A stretch of 64,000 bases of DNA, from assembly GCA_047974415.1 (NCBI GenBank), contig JBKECH010000002.1, positions 1 through 64,000 on the forward strand. The letters are read 5' to 3'. Both the position numbers and the translations under genes were made by a program. Positions 38,146 through 47,209 of this stretch are shown piece by piece. The stretch's first letter is position 1, and each line of letters opens with the position of its first letter. Below the pieces are notes generated by a model, which saw only the letters and a list, made by a program, of their open reading frames with translations, was not told where the DNA came from and did no database searches. The DNA comes from JBKEAJ01 sp047974415 (GTDB lineage: Bacteria > Bacteroidota > Bacteroidia > Bacteroidales > Prolixibacteraceae).

Positions 38146-40170
38146 ATGAATACAAGTATAATAATTAAGTTTATATCAGGGTTTGGAATCATTGCGTTTT
38201 TATTTTCAGCTTGTAATGATTTCTTAGATAGAGAACCCCTTAGCGATGTTACTCCCGAATCGTATTTTACAGATGTTAGTCATTTAGCAGCTTATGCTAT
38301 CGATAAATACGGATATATTCCTCACTCTAGTCCTGGCTACTGGATGCCAACGGATGTTAATACTGATAATCAGGCAACTTTATGGGCAAGTAGTGTTTTT
38401 GTGCCAGGAGAATACAAAGTTCCTTCAACTGGAGGTAATTGGTCTTTTGATGGAATAAGACAATGTAATTATTTCTTGAGAAGAGTGCTCCCAAAGTATA
38501 AGCAAGGAGAAATAACAGGGACTGATGTTGCAATCCGCCATCATATTGGCGAAATGTATTTCCTTAGAGCTTGTGTGTATTTTGGCAAACTACAGTCATT
38601 TGGTGATTATCCTATCGTTACTCAGGAATTTACAGACGATAAAGAGAATCTTGTAAAAGCGGTAAAAAGACAGCCTCGGAACTTAGTATCTCGTTTTATT
38701 CTTGCCGACATTGATACTGCCTTGTCGTACCTGTCTGATGTCTCGCCTGTTACTGCTAACAAAACCCAAATCAATAAAGATGTTGCTCAGCAGTTCCGTT
38801 CAAGAGTTGCCTTGTACGAGGGAACATGGCTCAAGTATCATAAAGGTTCGGCACGGGTGCCAGGAGGAGAGGGTTGGCCAGGTGTAACGGCGGATATTAA
38901 TTATCCTGCAGGTGACATCGCTAGAGAATCGGAATTTTTTCTCGCCGAAGCCATGAAGTCGGCTAAGATTGTTGCTGATAAATATTCATTAACACCAAAT
39001 GACGGAGGAGTACCTCAGCCTGGCGAGGCTCCAGTACCTTATGCTGTTGGGCAAAACCGATATTTTGAAATGTTTGGAGATGTAGACATGTCTGGGTATT
39101 CGGAAGTTATTATGTGGCGCGAATACAAAATAGGAGTGATGGGAAATCTTTTATCACGAGCTTTCCGTGAAGACAATGCTGGCATAGGAGTAACTAAATC
39201 TGCGGTGGAAAACTTCCTGATGGAAGACGGTAAGCCATTGTATGCTAGCGAGTATGATTATCAGGATGATAGTATAGCTCTTGTTCGTAAGCACAGAGAC
39301 AATCGCATCTATTTGTTTTTGAAAGAACCAGGTCAGTATAACCTGTGGATTAATAAAGGAGCTGGTACTCACGAAACAAATTCAATAGAGGACTATCCCT
39401 GGGTAACAGGAGCTAACAACGGACACGAAGGTCGGATGTTTACAGGATATGCAGTGCGTAAATACATGAATCCAGATGCAGTTCATGCTATTAACACTGG
39501 GGGAGGGATAGGTTTTGTTGTGTTTAGAGCATCGGAAGCATACCTGAACTATATTGAGGCTTCGTATGAACTAAATGGAGCTCTGGATAACAATGCGCTA
39601 GAATATTGGAGGCAGTTGCGCAGTAGAGCACACTTGCCAGCAGACCCATTTGTAACGATTAATGCAACTGATATTTCGCAAGAAGCTCCAAATGACTGGT
39701 CTGCCTATTCAGCCGGTAAGCTACTTACAGATAATGTGCTATACAACATTCGCAGAGAAAGAAGATGTGAGCTGCTTTCTGAAGGATATAGGTATGAGGA
39801 TCTTAAGCGGTGGTGTTCGTTCGATCAGTTGGAAACTCACCCATACATAGTTGAAGGCTTTAAGCTCTGGGGACAAATGCAAAATTGGTATAAAGAAAAC
39901 GGTGTTTCTTATTTAAAGTACGCTTCAGACAAGAATGATAATAATGTCTCTCCACCTCCGTCAGCAGGGGGGAGCGTTTATTTGCAACCTTATAGAGCAA
40001 ATGCAAACAATAAGGTGTACGATGGGTATAAATGGAATAAGGCACATTATCTGGAGCCCATTGCGGTATCCCATTTTACACAATCTTCTGTAGATGGCAC
40101 TGTAAATGGTTCGCTAATTTATCAGAATCCAGGTTGGAGCAAAGAAGCTGATACTGGACCTACTAATTAG
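38146..40170 (+). CDS. susD: SusD/RagB-type surface glycan-binding lipoprotein
   Basis: A 674-residue surface lipoprotein lidding the SusC barrel. The signal (SGFGIIAFLFSAC) predicts lipidation at Cys23, followed by NDFLDREPLSDVTPESYFTD, the usual SusD start. TPR-like helices and a C-terminal RRERRCELLSEGYRYEDLKRW, the conserved SusD/RagB motif, confirm it. It is longer than SusD itself (~550), with inserted loops that may form the glycan site. The TAG stop (40168-40170) begins a sequence matching the left end of the family 1 repeat. Confidence 0.94.
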   Translation: MNTSIIIKFISGFGIIAFLFSACNDFLDREPLSDVTPESYFTDVSHLAAYAIDKYGYIPHSSPGYWMPTDVNTDNQATLWASSVFVPGEYKVPSTGGNWSFDGIRQCNYFLRRVLPKYKQGEITGTDVAIRHHIGEMYFLRACVYFGKLQSFGDYPIVTQEFTDDKENLVKAVKRQPRNLVSRFILADIDTALSYLSDVSPVTANKTQINKDVAQQFRSRVALYEGTWLKYHKGSARVPGGEGWPGVTADINYPAGDIARESEFFLAEAMKSAKIVADKYSLTPNDGGVPQPGEAPVPYAVGQNRYFEMFGDVDMSGYSEVIMWREYKIGVMGNLLSRAFREDNAGIGVTKSAVENFLMEDGKPLYASEYDYQDDSIALVRKHRDNRIYLFLKEPGQYNLWINKGAGTHETNSIEDYPWVTGANNGHEGRMFTGYAVRKYMNPDAVHAINTGGGIGFVVFRASEAYLNYIEASYELNGALDNNALEYWRQLRSRAHLPADPFVTINATDISQEAPNDWSAYSAGKLLTDNVLYNIRRERRCELLSEGYRYEDLKRWCSFDQLETHPYIVEGFKLWGQMQNWYKENGVSYLKYASDKNDNNVSPPPSAGGSVYLQPYRANANNKVYDGYKWNKAHYLEPIAVSHFTQSSVDGTVNGSLIYQNPGWSKEADTGPTN

Positions 40171-40188
40171 TATCTGTCCATGATGTTT
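40168..40188 (+). mobile_element. solo end of a family 1 MITE-like element at the susD stop
   Basis: TAGTATCTGTCCATGATGTT matches the family left end TAGTGTCTGTCCATAATGTC at 16-17 of 20 positions and starts exactly at the susD TAG. The body is absent; the permease ATG follows at 40214. Confidence 0.5.
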
Positions 40189-40213
40189 CGTATTTAACTA
40201 AAAACAAATAATC

Positions 40214-41212
40214 ATGAGTTTATTCGGAGGTTTAACGATTGTAATTATTGCGGGAATATTGCAAGGTTCTTATTTCCTGCCTATGACCTATACAAAGAGA
40301 TGGGAGTGGGCGCATAGTTGGTTTGCTTTTTCCTTGCTTGGTATGCTGTTGATAAACTGGATAATTGCTTTTCTGAGCATTGGCGAAATAGGTGCAATTA
40401 TCTCAAGCATACCAAGTAACTTAATGTTGCAGGTTCTATTGTTTGGACTATTATGGGGAGCAGGGGCTATCTTGTTTGGTAAAGCAATGGATATGTTAGG
40501 GATGGCCTTAGGATATCCAATAATTATGGGTATAAATGCTGTTGCTGGAGCTATTGTCCCTGCGTTGGTATTTTCGGCAGACATATTTTTACATTTGAAA
40601 GGAGTGCTTATTATTGTCGGGTCTATTATTTCGGTAGTCGGGATTGTATTTTGTGCATCGGCTTCTTCTCAGAAAGAGGATAAATCAAGGATGTCTCGCT
40701 ACACGTCAATGGGTTTAATTTTGGCAGTGATTTCGGGATTTACTTCCTGTCTGCCTAACTTGGGGGCGGCATTTAGCAAGGGAATAACAGATATAGCAAT
40801 CGAGCATGGTGTCAATAAGGCTATTGCAGGGAATGTTATATGGTCTTTGTTTTTCACTACAGGAGCAGTGGTAAACATGGGGTACTGTCTATTTGTTTTA
40901 GAGAGAAAGAGAGAAACTGCAGAATTTTTTAATAGTTATAAGACAAGGAATTGGGGACTGTTGTCTATAATGTCTCTGATGTGGATTGGCAGTTTTTACG
41001 CCTATGGTTATGGCTCTGTTGTGCTTGGAGATTTGGGTTTGATTGTTGGTTGGCCATTGTTGGTGTCTTTGTCAATTGTAGTAGGAAACTTATGGGGGAT
41101 ATTTCGAGGAGAATGGCGTGGAGCCCCAATCAAGGCTCGGAACACTTTGAATCTTGGAATGCTTGTTTTAATTGTTTCGGTAGTTGTCATTGCTCTAAGC
41201 AATTTGTTTTAA
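40214..41212 (+). CDS. RhaT-like sugar permease
   Basis: A 332-residue integral membrane protein with about 10 hydrophobic spans, similar in size and start (GGLTIVIIAGILQGSYFLPMTYTKRWEWAHSWFAFSLLGM) to L-rhamnose-proton symporters of the drug/metabolite superfamily. It probably carries the released monosaccharide across the inner membrane. A RhaT-type carrier hints at a 6-deoxy or related sugar, but family members differ in substrate. It is the last gene of the locus; a strong terminator starts 4 nt after its stop. Confidence 0.85.
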   Translation: MSLFGGLTIVIIAGILQGSYFLPMTYTKRWEWAHSWFAFSLLGMLLINWIIAFLSIGEIGAIISSIPSNLMLQVLLFGLLWGAGAILFGKAMDMLGMALGYPIIMGINAVAGAIVPALVFSADIFLHLKGVLIIVGSIISVVGIVFCASASSQKEDKSRMSRYTSMGLILAVISGFTSCLPNLGAAFSKGITDIAIEHGVNKAIAGNVIWSLFFTTGAVVNMGYCLFVLERKRETAEFFNSYKTRNWGLLSIMSLMWIGSFYAYGYGSVVLGDLGLIVGWPLLVSLSIVVGNLWGIFRGEWRGAPIKARNTLNLGMLVLIVSVVVIALSNLF

Positions 41213-41215
41213 TTG

Positions 41216-41247
41216 TTTTGGGCGGACTATTTTAAGTCCGCCCAAAA
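41216..41247. terminator. bidirectional terminator between convergent genes
   Basis: A perfect 13-bp stem, TTTTGGGCGGACT/AGTCCGCCCAAAA, with a 6-nt loop sits in the 37-bp gap between the permease stop and the phosphodiesterase stop. A/T runs are built into both stem ends, so it can act on both strands. Confidence 0.85.
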
Positions 41248-41249
41248 TG

Positions 41250-42143
41250 TTATTTAAAAGCTTCTTTTATGGGTCTTCCAGTCCAGACTTGTGGAAATTC
41301 AAGATCAAAAAGCCATGCTATTGTCGCACCGATGTCATAAATCATGATGCTTTGTTGCATCTCAGGTTGTTGTTTAACTTCTTTGCCGTAGAAAATCAAG
41401 GGCACCTGCATTTCTGCCATTGTTTTCCCACCATGACCTTTGTTAATGCCACCATGGTCGGCAGAAACAATTACAAGGGTTTCTTTCTCAATGCCTGCAT
41501 CTTTCAGTGCTTGTAGTATTTTTGCAAGGTGTTGGTCGTTTTTCTTTAGTTGCTCGTAATATTCGGGAGTGTCGTGACCAATTTTATGGCCCACGGCATC
41601 GGGTTCATCGAAATGTATAAACATCAGGTTAGGCTTCGAGCTAGTAATAATTCCCACTGCCTTTTCTAGCACCTCGTTGTCGCTGGCAGCGTTGACAACA
41701 GTATCTGTCATGTCTTTCTCAAACAAGTAGCCAATGCCGTCCCAGTTGTAGACAACTGCAGTTTTTAATTTTGATCTCTGGATTTTTATCTCTCCAAAGA
41801 TTGAAGGGAAAATCCCTCCTTGCCCAATTACGCGCGAAGGTAATTCTGGAGTTTTGCTACCCCATTCTGTGTAGCCATGCAATTCGGGTGGTGAAGCCAT
41901 TAGCATAGATGCCCAATTGACGGCCGAACTAGATGGTAGTGTTGACCTGCTCTTGAGGCTATACGCTCCATTTTTCATCATCATCTTTGCCGTTGGCATT
42001 TCTGCCTTGGGCACACTGTACGCACCCCAGCCGTCGAAGCCTACTAGAATAACATGTTTGATATTCTTGGGTGCCGAATACCCTTGAAACGAAAGAGTAA
42101 AAAACATCATAAACATCAAAAGTACTGTTGCTTTGTTTTTCAT
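41250..42143 (-). CDS. alkaline phosphatase superfamily (nucleotide pyrophosphatase/phosphodiesterase type) protein, exported
   Basis: A 297-residue protein with a signal peptide (ATVLLMFMMFFTLSFQGYSA). Metal-site motifs of the superfamily are visible: VILVGFDGWG near the start, the Ser-rich nucleophile region LPSSSAVNWASML, HFDEPDAVGHKIGH and VIVSADHGGINKGHGG. It is therefore a two-metal phosphodiesterase, phosphatase or sulfatase relative in the periplasm. It converges on the sugar locus but is on the other strand, so participation (removing phosphoryl or sulfuryl groups from the glycan) is only a guess. TACCTTTG lies upstream. Confidence 0.85.
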   Translation of the reverse strand: MKNKATVLLMFMMFFTLSFQGYSAPKNIKHVILVGFDGWGAYSVPKAEMPTAKMMMKNGAYSLKSRSTLPSSSAVNWASMLMASPPELHGYTEWGSKTPELPSRVIGQGGIFPSIFGEIKIQRSKLKTAVVYNWDGIGYLFEKDMTDTVVNAASDNEVLEKAVGIITSSKPNLMFIHFDEPDAVGHKIGHDTPEYYEQLKKNDQHLAKILQALKDAGIEKETLVIVSADHGGINKGHGGKTMAEMQVPLIFYGKEVKQQPEMQQSIMIYDIGATIAWLFDLEFPQVWTGRPIKEAFK

Positions 42144-42199
42144 ATTAATAATTTATCAAATAGTTTGGCAATATTGCCGTTTCACCAAAGGTACAAAAA

Positions 42200-42343
42200 A
42201 CTTTATGGACGGACTCTATTTAGTGTCTGTCCATAATGTCGGAAGTCTGAACTATAAAGTTAAATATCAAGGCTTGCCGTTCTGTATATTGGGAGTTTAC
42301 TTGTGTAAATGACCGATTCGCAAAGTGAGCATAACGCAGATAT
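42200..42343. mobile_element. MITE-like element, family 1, with abutting extra right end
   Basis: A right-end copy at 42200-42218 (ACTTTATGGACGGACTCTA) is followed after 2 bp by a left end at 42221 (TAGTGTCTGTCCATAATGTC) and the family body. The far right end is lost after CGCAGATATA. The right-end/2 bp/left-end junction repeats the arrangement at 23846-23868. Confidence 0.7.
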
Positions 42344-42362
42344 AGCTCATAAAGAACATTGT

Positions 42363-43883
42363 TCAGCCCAGCTTTTTACATGCTGTCCTTATTCTACTCA
42401 CAGCTTCTTCTGTGCCAATTGTTGCAATGATGTCAAATAAATCTGGACCTGCATTGCTACCAACAAGCGCTATACGCATAGGGTTCATTATTGCACCGAA
42501 GTTCCATCCACTTGCATTCATGAACTCTGAGAAAACATTTTTTGTTGTACTCGCGTCATTTCCCGATGTCGTGGATATTATATCTGCTATTTTCAATAGC
42601 TTTTCTGATGTGTCCTCCTTCCATCTTTTCTCGACGGTTTTAGTGTCGTATGTGCTTGGTGCGAGGTAGAAGAAATGGGCTTGCTCCCAGAAGTCGGGTA
42701 AGAGAGTGATGCGTTCTTTTACGAGTGCTAGAACCTTGTCAGTATAGTTGTCGTCTGTATTTATTCCTTTTTCGAAGAGGACATTATTAATGAAAGGAAT
42801 AAGTTTTGTATTTTCGGATTTAGATATATATTGATGGTTAAACCATTTTGCCTTGTCGGGTGAGAATTTCGCACCAGCTTTACTGATTTGTTCCATCGAG
42901 AAGGCGGAACACAGCTCGTCGAGGTCAAATATTTCTTGGTCTGTGCCAGGACTCCAACCTAGCAAGGCGAGCATATTCACAACCGCATCGGGAAGATATC
43001 CATCTTCTTTAAACCCCGCAGATACTGCTCCGCCCTTTTCCCATTTGAGCGGAAAGACAGGGAAACCCATCTTTTCGCCGTCTCGTTTGCTCAACTTCCC
43101 TTTGCCCACAGGCTTTAGAATCAAAGGTAGGTGGGCAAATTCAGGCTTAGCGTCAAGCCAGCCAAGACTTTCGTAAAGCAATACGTGCAGAGGCAATGAC
43201 GAGAGCCACTCTTCGCCACGGATAACGTGCGATATTTTCATCGTATAGTCGTCCACGATATTTGCAAGGTGATATGTAGGCATCCCACCAGTTTTTAGCA
43301 ATACTTTGTCGTCTAGCAATGCACAATCAAATTCCACCTCGCCTCTTATGGTGTCATTCGTTTTTAGTTTTCTGTCGTTAGGCATTTTAAACCTGATGAC
43401 GTAAGGCGTGTTGTTGTCAAGTAATTCCAGAGTCTGTTCTGTTGTTAGGGAAAGGGAGTTCTTTAGCTCACCACGAGTTTTATGGTTGTAAATAAAGCTT
43501 TCGCCTTTAGCTTCGGCTTTTTCTCTTTCCGTCTTTAGCTCGTCGGCAGTGTCGAAAGCATAGTAGGCATTTCCAGAGGCGATAAGTTTTTGTGCGTATT
43601 GTGCGTAGTGTGGCTTTCTTTCGCTTTGGCGATATGGACCATATTCCCCACCAAAGTCTTGACCTTCGTCGGGAGTTATGCCGAGCCATTTCAACGAGTC
43701 GATTATATACTTCTCGGCACCATCGACATATCTCTCTTCGTCAGTATCTTCTATTCTGAGAATAAAAGTGCCGTTGTGCTTCTTAGCGAATAGGTAGTTA
43801 AACAATGCTGTGCGAACTCCGCCTATGTGGAGAGGTCCCGTTGGGCTGGGAGCAAACCTCACTCTTACCGAACTATTAATCAT
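42363..43883 (-). CDS. gltX: glutamyl-tRNA synthetase
   Basis: A class I synthetase charging tRNA-Glu. The 506-residue product has the HIGH motif in RFAPSPTGPLHIGGVRTALFNYLFA (~9-31), the GluRS RGEEWLSSLPLHVLLYESLGW block, KMSKS as KLSKRDGEKMG, and a C-terminal anticodon-binding domain. Length is normal. No Gln-tRNA synthetase is visible here, so it could be discriminating or not. A hairpin lies just upstream, between lpxA and gltX. Confidence 0.96.
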   Translation of the reverse strand: MINSSVRVRFAPSPTGPLHIGGVRTALFNYLFAKKHNGTFILRIEDTDEERYVDGAEKYIIDSLKWLGITPDEGQDFGGEYGPYRQSERKPHYAQYAQKLIASGNAYYAFDTADELKTEREKAEAKGESFIYNHKTRGELKNSLSLTTEQTLELLDNNTPYVIRFKMPNDRKLKTNDTIRGEVEFDCALLDDKVLLKTGGMPTYHLANIVDDYTMKISHVIRGEEWLSSLPLHVLLYESLGWLDAKPEFAHLPLILKPVGKGKLSKRDGEKMGFPVFPLKWEKGGAVSAGFKEDGYLPDAVVNMLALLGWSPGTDQEIFDLDELCSAFSMEQISKAGAKFSPDKAKWFNHQYISKSENTKLIPFINNVLFEKGINTDDNYTDKVLALVKERITLLPDFWEQAHFFYLAPSTYDTKTVEKRWKEDTSEKLLKIADIISTTSGNDASTTKNVFSEFMNASGWNFGAIMNPMRIALVGSNAGPDLFDIIATIGTEEAVSRIRTACKKLG

Positions 43884-43908
43884 TTTATGTGCTTTATATT
43901 GTTGAATG

Positions 43909-43943
43909 TCAAAGGCTATCCTAATGTGATGGGATAGCCTTGA
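43909..43943 (-). terminator. hairpin between lpxA and gltX
   Basis: A perfect 10-bp stem AAGGCTATCC/GGATAGCCTT, extended by TCA/TGA around a bulged A, lies 21 nt after the lpxA stop and 25 nt before the gltX ATG. No U-run follows, so it may be a weak or Rho-assisted terminator or a gltX leader structure. Confidence 0.45.
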
Positions 43944-43964
43944 GAATGTTCTTATTATTACGGA

Positions 43965-44747
43965 TTAGGAGTAGCCGTATCCTTTAATTATCCCTCGTTT
44001 CGATTCTCTTACGAACAGTAGAATGTCGTCTCTTTCGACAGTTGCTGACATTTCAGACTCTATGAAGTCGCAAGCCTGCGTAGTGTTCATTCCTCGTTGG
44101 AAAATATATCTGTATATGTCTTGGACCTCGCGGATTTTTTCAGTAGAAAATTCTCTACGTCTAAGTCCTATTGAATTTATTCCGACATAAGAGATGGGAT
44201 TGCGAGCTGCTTTTATGAATGGGGGGACGTCTTTGCCTACCAAAGAGCCTCCAGATATAAAAGAATGAGCCCCAATATGTACAAATTGATGTATGGCGGT
44301 CATCCCACTAATAATAGCCCAGTCGTCTACTATTACCTCGCCTGCCATTTGGCAAGAGTTGCCAATAATAACTTGGCTTCCAACGTGACAATCATGAGCA
44401 ATATGTGCATATGCCATTATGAGGCAGTTGTTACCAACAACAGTTTTGCCTTTCGAGGCAGTACCTCTGTTTACGGTAACACACTCCCGAATTGTTGTGT
44501 TGTTACCTATTTCGGCTGTTGAGTATTCCCCTTTGAACTTCAGGTCTTGAGGAACGGCTCCAATAACTGCGCCAGGGAATATCTTGCAGTTCTTACCGAT
44601 TCTTGCCCCTGGTAGTATTGTTACATTCGAACCTATTTGTGTCCCCTCGCCAATAATAACATCCTTATTGATGGTTACAAAAGGCTCGATAACCACGTTG
44701 TCAGCTACTTTGGCTTCTGGATGGACATACGAAAACGGTTGATTCAT
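43965..44747 (-). CDS. lpxA: UDP-N-acetylglucosamine acyltransferase
   Basis: Catalyses the first step of lipid A synthesis, O-acylation of UDP-GlcNAc with a 3-hydroxyacyl-ACP. The 260-residue product shows the left-handed beta-helix hexapeptide pattern (VIIGEGTQIGSNVTILPGARIGKNCKIFPGAVIG), the LpxA block TIRECVTVNRGTASKGKTVVGNNCLIMAYAHIAHDCHVG with the catalytic His, and a helical C-terminus (GLRRREFSTEKIREVQDIYRYIF). Start 2 nt after lpxC/fabZ, in the operon lpxD-lpxC/fabZ-lpxA. Confidence 0.97.
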   Translation of the reverse strand: MNQPFSYVHPEAKVADNVVIEPFVTINKDVIIGEGTQIGSNVTILPGARIGKNCKIFPGAVIGAVPQDLKFKGEYSTAEIGNNTTIRECVTVNRGTASKGKTVVGNNCLIMAYAHIAHDCHVGSQVIIGNSCQMAGEVIVDDWAIISGMTAIHQFVHIGAHSFISGGSLVGKDVPPFIKAARNPISYVGINSIGLRRREFSTEKIREVQDIYRYIFQRGMNTTQACDFIESEMSATVERDDILLFVRESKRGIIKGYGYS

Positions 44748-44749
44748 AT

Positions 44750-46135
44750 TTATTTATTTGAATTATTTACTACTTGTGCCATAAACTCCCCCTCGGCCGC
44801 CAATGTGTCGCCCACAAAGCATTGACCTTTCATGTATGCCATTCCTCTTGTCAATGGGCTTGTCAGCGTGAGCTTCATCACGACAGTATCTCCAGGAACT
44901 ACTTTCTTTCTAAACTTGATGTTGTTAATCTTCGCAAAGTAAGTAGAAAACTCACCTTCACCCATGTTGCCAATCATCAAGACTCCACCAGTTTGTGCCA
45001 TCGCCTCTACCAATAAAACCCCAGGCATAAGTGGTTCTTCTGGAAAATGCCCTTGGAAGAATGCTTCGTTTGCTGTTACGTTCTTCACTCCTATTATAGA
45101 GGTTTTGCTTTTGTGCAAGATCTTATCGACAAGCAAAAACGGATAGCGATGAGGTAATAATCTCTTTATTTCGTTGACATCCATAAGAGACTCCCCGTTG
45201 AGGTCTACATTGGGAGCTGCATTCCTTCTTTTACGTATTTCTTTCTTGAGTATTTTTGCAAACTCGATGTTAGGTTCGTGTCCAGGGCGTGTCGCAATAA
45301 TGCGTCCTTTTATTCTTTTGCCACAAAGGGACAAATCGCCTATTACGTCGAGTAGTTTATGCCGCGCACACTCATTGGCGAACTTCAAATCGACGTTGTT
45401 AAGTATGCCGTCAGCTTTAACCTCTACTCTTTCATGATTGAAGATAGCCGCAAGGCGGTCGAACTCCTCCTGATTGCACTCTTTGTCTACAATGACAATG
45501 GCGTTATCCAACTGTCCGCCTTTTATAAGATTATTGTTTAAAAGTGCTTCCAACTCGCTGAAGAATACAAATGTCCGACATTCTGAAATCTCATCTTTGA
45601 AATTAGACACAGAGTCTAAACTTGCAAATTGATTTCTCAGCGCTGTGTTATATGAAACATGAACGTCCAGCCCATACTCATTGTCTGGAAGTGCGATGAT
45701 TTTTGTACCTCGCTCTTTGTCTTCGTATGTTATTTTTTCTCTTATTTCGAGGTATTCTCTTTCGGCAGATTGTATCTCCACACCAGCATTCTCTATTTCT
45801 TTCACAAAGAACTTCGAACTACCGTCTAGGATGGGAATCTCTTCGCCGTCTAGTTCCACCGACACATTGTCTAGGTCCATTCCTACAAACGATGCCAGAA
45901 GGTGCTCGATAGTGGAAACTCTGCACCCATCTTTTTCCAAAAGAGTACCTCGCTCGGTTTGTACAACCAAATTGGCGTCGGCCTCTATAGTTACAGGCTC
46001 TTCTGTGTCGACGCGAACAAATTTGAAGCCGTAATTTTCAGGGGCAGGCTTAACCCAAACGGTTACATCCTTGCCCGAGTGCAAACCTTTCCCTTTAAAC
46101 GAGAATGGCTTAGAAAGTGTTTTTTGATATTCCAT
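44750..46135 (-). CDS. lpxC/fabZ: bifunctional LpxC deacetylase / FabZ dehydratase
   Basis: A 461-residue fusion typical of Bacteroidota. Residues 1-~305 are LpxC, the zinc deacetylase making the committed step of lipid A (KTLSKPFSFKGKGLHSG, STIEHLLASFVGMDLDN, HKLLDVIGDLSL). Residues ~320-461 are FabZ, the 3-hydroxyacyl-ACP dehydratase (LPHRYPFLLVDKI, GHFPEEPLMPGVLLVEAMAQTGG). Fusing them couples lipid A commitment to the fatty acid branch that competes for 3-hydroxyacyl-ACP. Its ATG overlaps the lpxD stop (TAATG). Confidence 0.97.
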   Translation of the reverse strand: MEYQKTLSKPFSFKGKGLHSGKDVTVWVKPAPENYGFKFVRVDTEEPVTIEADANLVVQTERGTLLEKDGCRVSTIEHLLASFVGMDLDNVSVELDGEEIPILDGSSKFFVKEIENAGVEIQSAEREYLEIREKITYEDKERGTKIIALPDNEYGLDVHVSYNTALRNQFASLDSVSNFKDEISECRTFVFFSELEALLNNNLIKGGQLDNAIVIVDKECNQEEFDRLAAIFNHERVEVKADGILNNVDLKFANECARHKLLDVIGDLSLCGKRIKGRIIATRPGHEPNIEFAKILKKEIRKRRNAAPNVDLNGESLMDVNEIKRLLPHRYPFLLVDKILHKSKTSIIGVKNVTANEAFFQGHFPEEPLMPGVLLVEAMAQTGGVLMIGNMGEGEFSTYFAKINNIKFRKKVVPGDTVVMKLTLTSPLTRGMAYMKGQCFVGDTLAAEGEFMAQVVNNSNK

Positions 46136-47166
46136 TACTCTTGTGTTTTATTGTGTCTTTTAAGTTCGTTTACATCACTGAGGAGTTTGTCCAGATTACG
46201 TTGTATGACAAATATCTTCTTGGCTTTAGAGGCCTCCATCGCAGGCGAGCCAAAGTAACTCTTCCCTCCTTCCAGGTTGTTGGTAATGCCAGATTGCGCC
46301 GCCAACATTGTATTATCGCCAATGGTAATATGCCCGGCTATGCCAACTTGTCCGCCAACCATACATTGTTTCCCCATTTTGGTACTACCCGCAAGCCCAA
46401 CTTGCCCCGCCATAACTGTGTTCTCGCCAACCTCGCAGTTGTGACCTATCTGTATTAGGTTGTCGAGCTTTACTCCTCTTCGTATTATGGTCGAGCCAAA
46501 GGTTGCACAATCGATAGTGGTATTGGCACCTATCTCAACATAATCCTCGATTATTACATTCCCAATCTGAGGTATCTTTTTGTATTCACCAGAGCTATTG
46601 TTAGGTGCAAAACCAAAGCCATCAGAGCCAATGACTGCTCCTGCCTGAATGGTAACATTGTTGCCTATCACTGTATTGGAATATATTTTCACACCCGGAT
46701 AGATACAACAATAATCACCAATAGTTACATTTCGTCCGACGAAAACATGAGGGTAAACCTTTGAATTTTTCCCTATTTTACTCTTCTTGTCAATGTAGGC
46801 AAATGCTCCAACATACACATCCTCGTGTAGTTCGGCATCTTCACTTATATAGCTTGGTTGTTCGATGCCCATACGTGGGGCTTGGCTGTCTACCACCATT
46901 TGCAGCAGGACAGCAACGGATTGGTAGGCATCATCGACCTTGATAAGCGTTGCCTGAACATCTTTCTCTATGCAAAAATCTTTATTTACAAGAACGATGC
47001 TAGCTTCTGTGGAGTATAAATAGTGTGAATATTTGGGATTAGACAAAAAGGCCAATGTGCCTGGTTTGCCTTCTTCTATTTTAGATATGTTGTTTACCTT
47101 TACGTTGGTATCTCCGACAACCTCTCCTTCAAGGAAGCTTGCTAATTGTTGAGCAGTAAACTCCAT
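46135..47166 (-). CDS. lpxD: UDP-3-O-(3-hydroxyacyl)glucosamine N-acyltransferase
   Basis: The third lipid A enzyme, N-acylating UDP-3-O-acyl-glucosamine. The product has the LpxD N-terminal domain (MEFTAQQLASFLEGEVVGDTNVKVNNISKIEEGKPGTLAFLSNPKYSHYL), hexapeptide beta-helix repeats, IGSDGFGFAP, and LIQIGHNCEVGENTVMAGQVGLAGS with the catalytic His. The frame extends 9 codons upstream to 47193, but MEFTAQ at 47166 is the family start, giving 343 aa. First of the three lpx genes. Confidence 0.96.
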   Translation of the reverse strand: MEFTAQQLASFLEGEVVGDTNVKVNNISKIEEGKPGTLAFLSNPKYSHYLYSTEASIVLVNKDFCIEKDVQATLIKVDDAYQSVAVLLQMVVDSQAPRMGIEQPSYISEDAELHEDVYVGAFAYIDKKSKIGKNSKVYPHVFVGRNVTIGDYCCIYPGVKIYSNTVIGNNVTIQAGAVIGSDGFGFAPNNSSGEYKKIPQIGNVIIEDYVEIGANTTIDCATFGSTIIRRGVKLDNLIQIGHNCEVGENTVMAGQVGLAGSTKMGKQCMVGGQVGIAGHITIGDNTMLAAQSGITNNLEGGKSYFGSPAMEASKAKKIFVIQRNLDKLLSDVNELKRHNKTQE

Positions 47167-47209
47167 TAATTTCGTTATTTTAAATTCGTGCAAATATACA
47201 ATCTATTTT

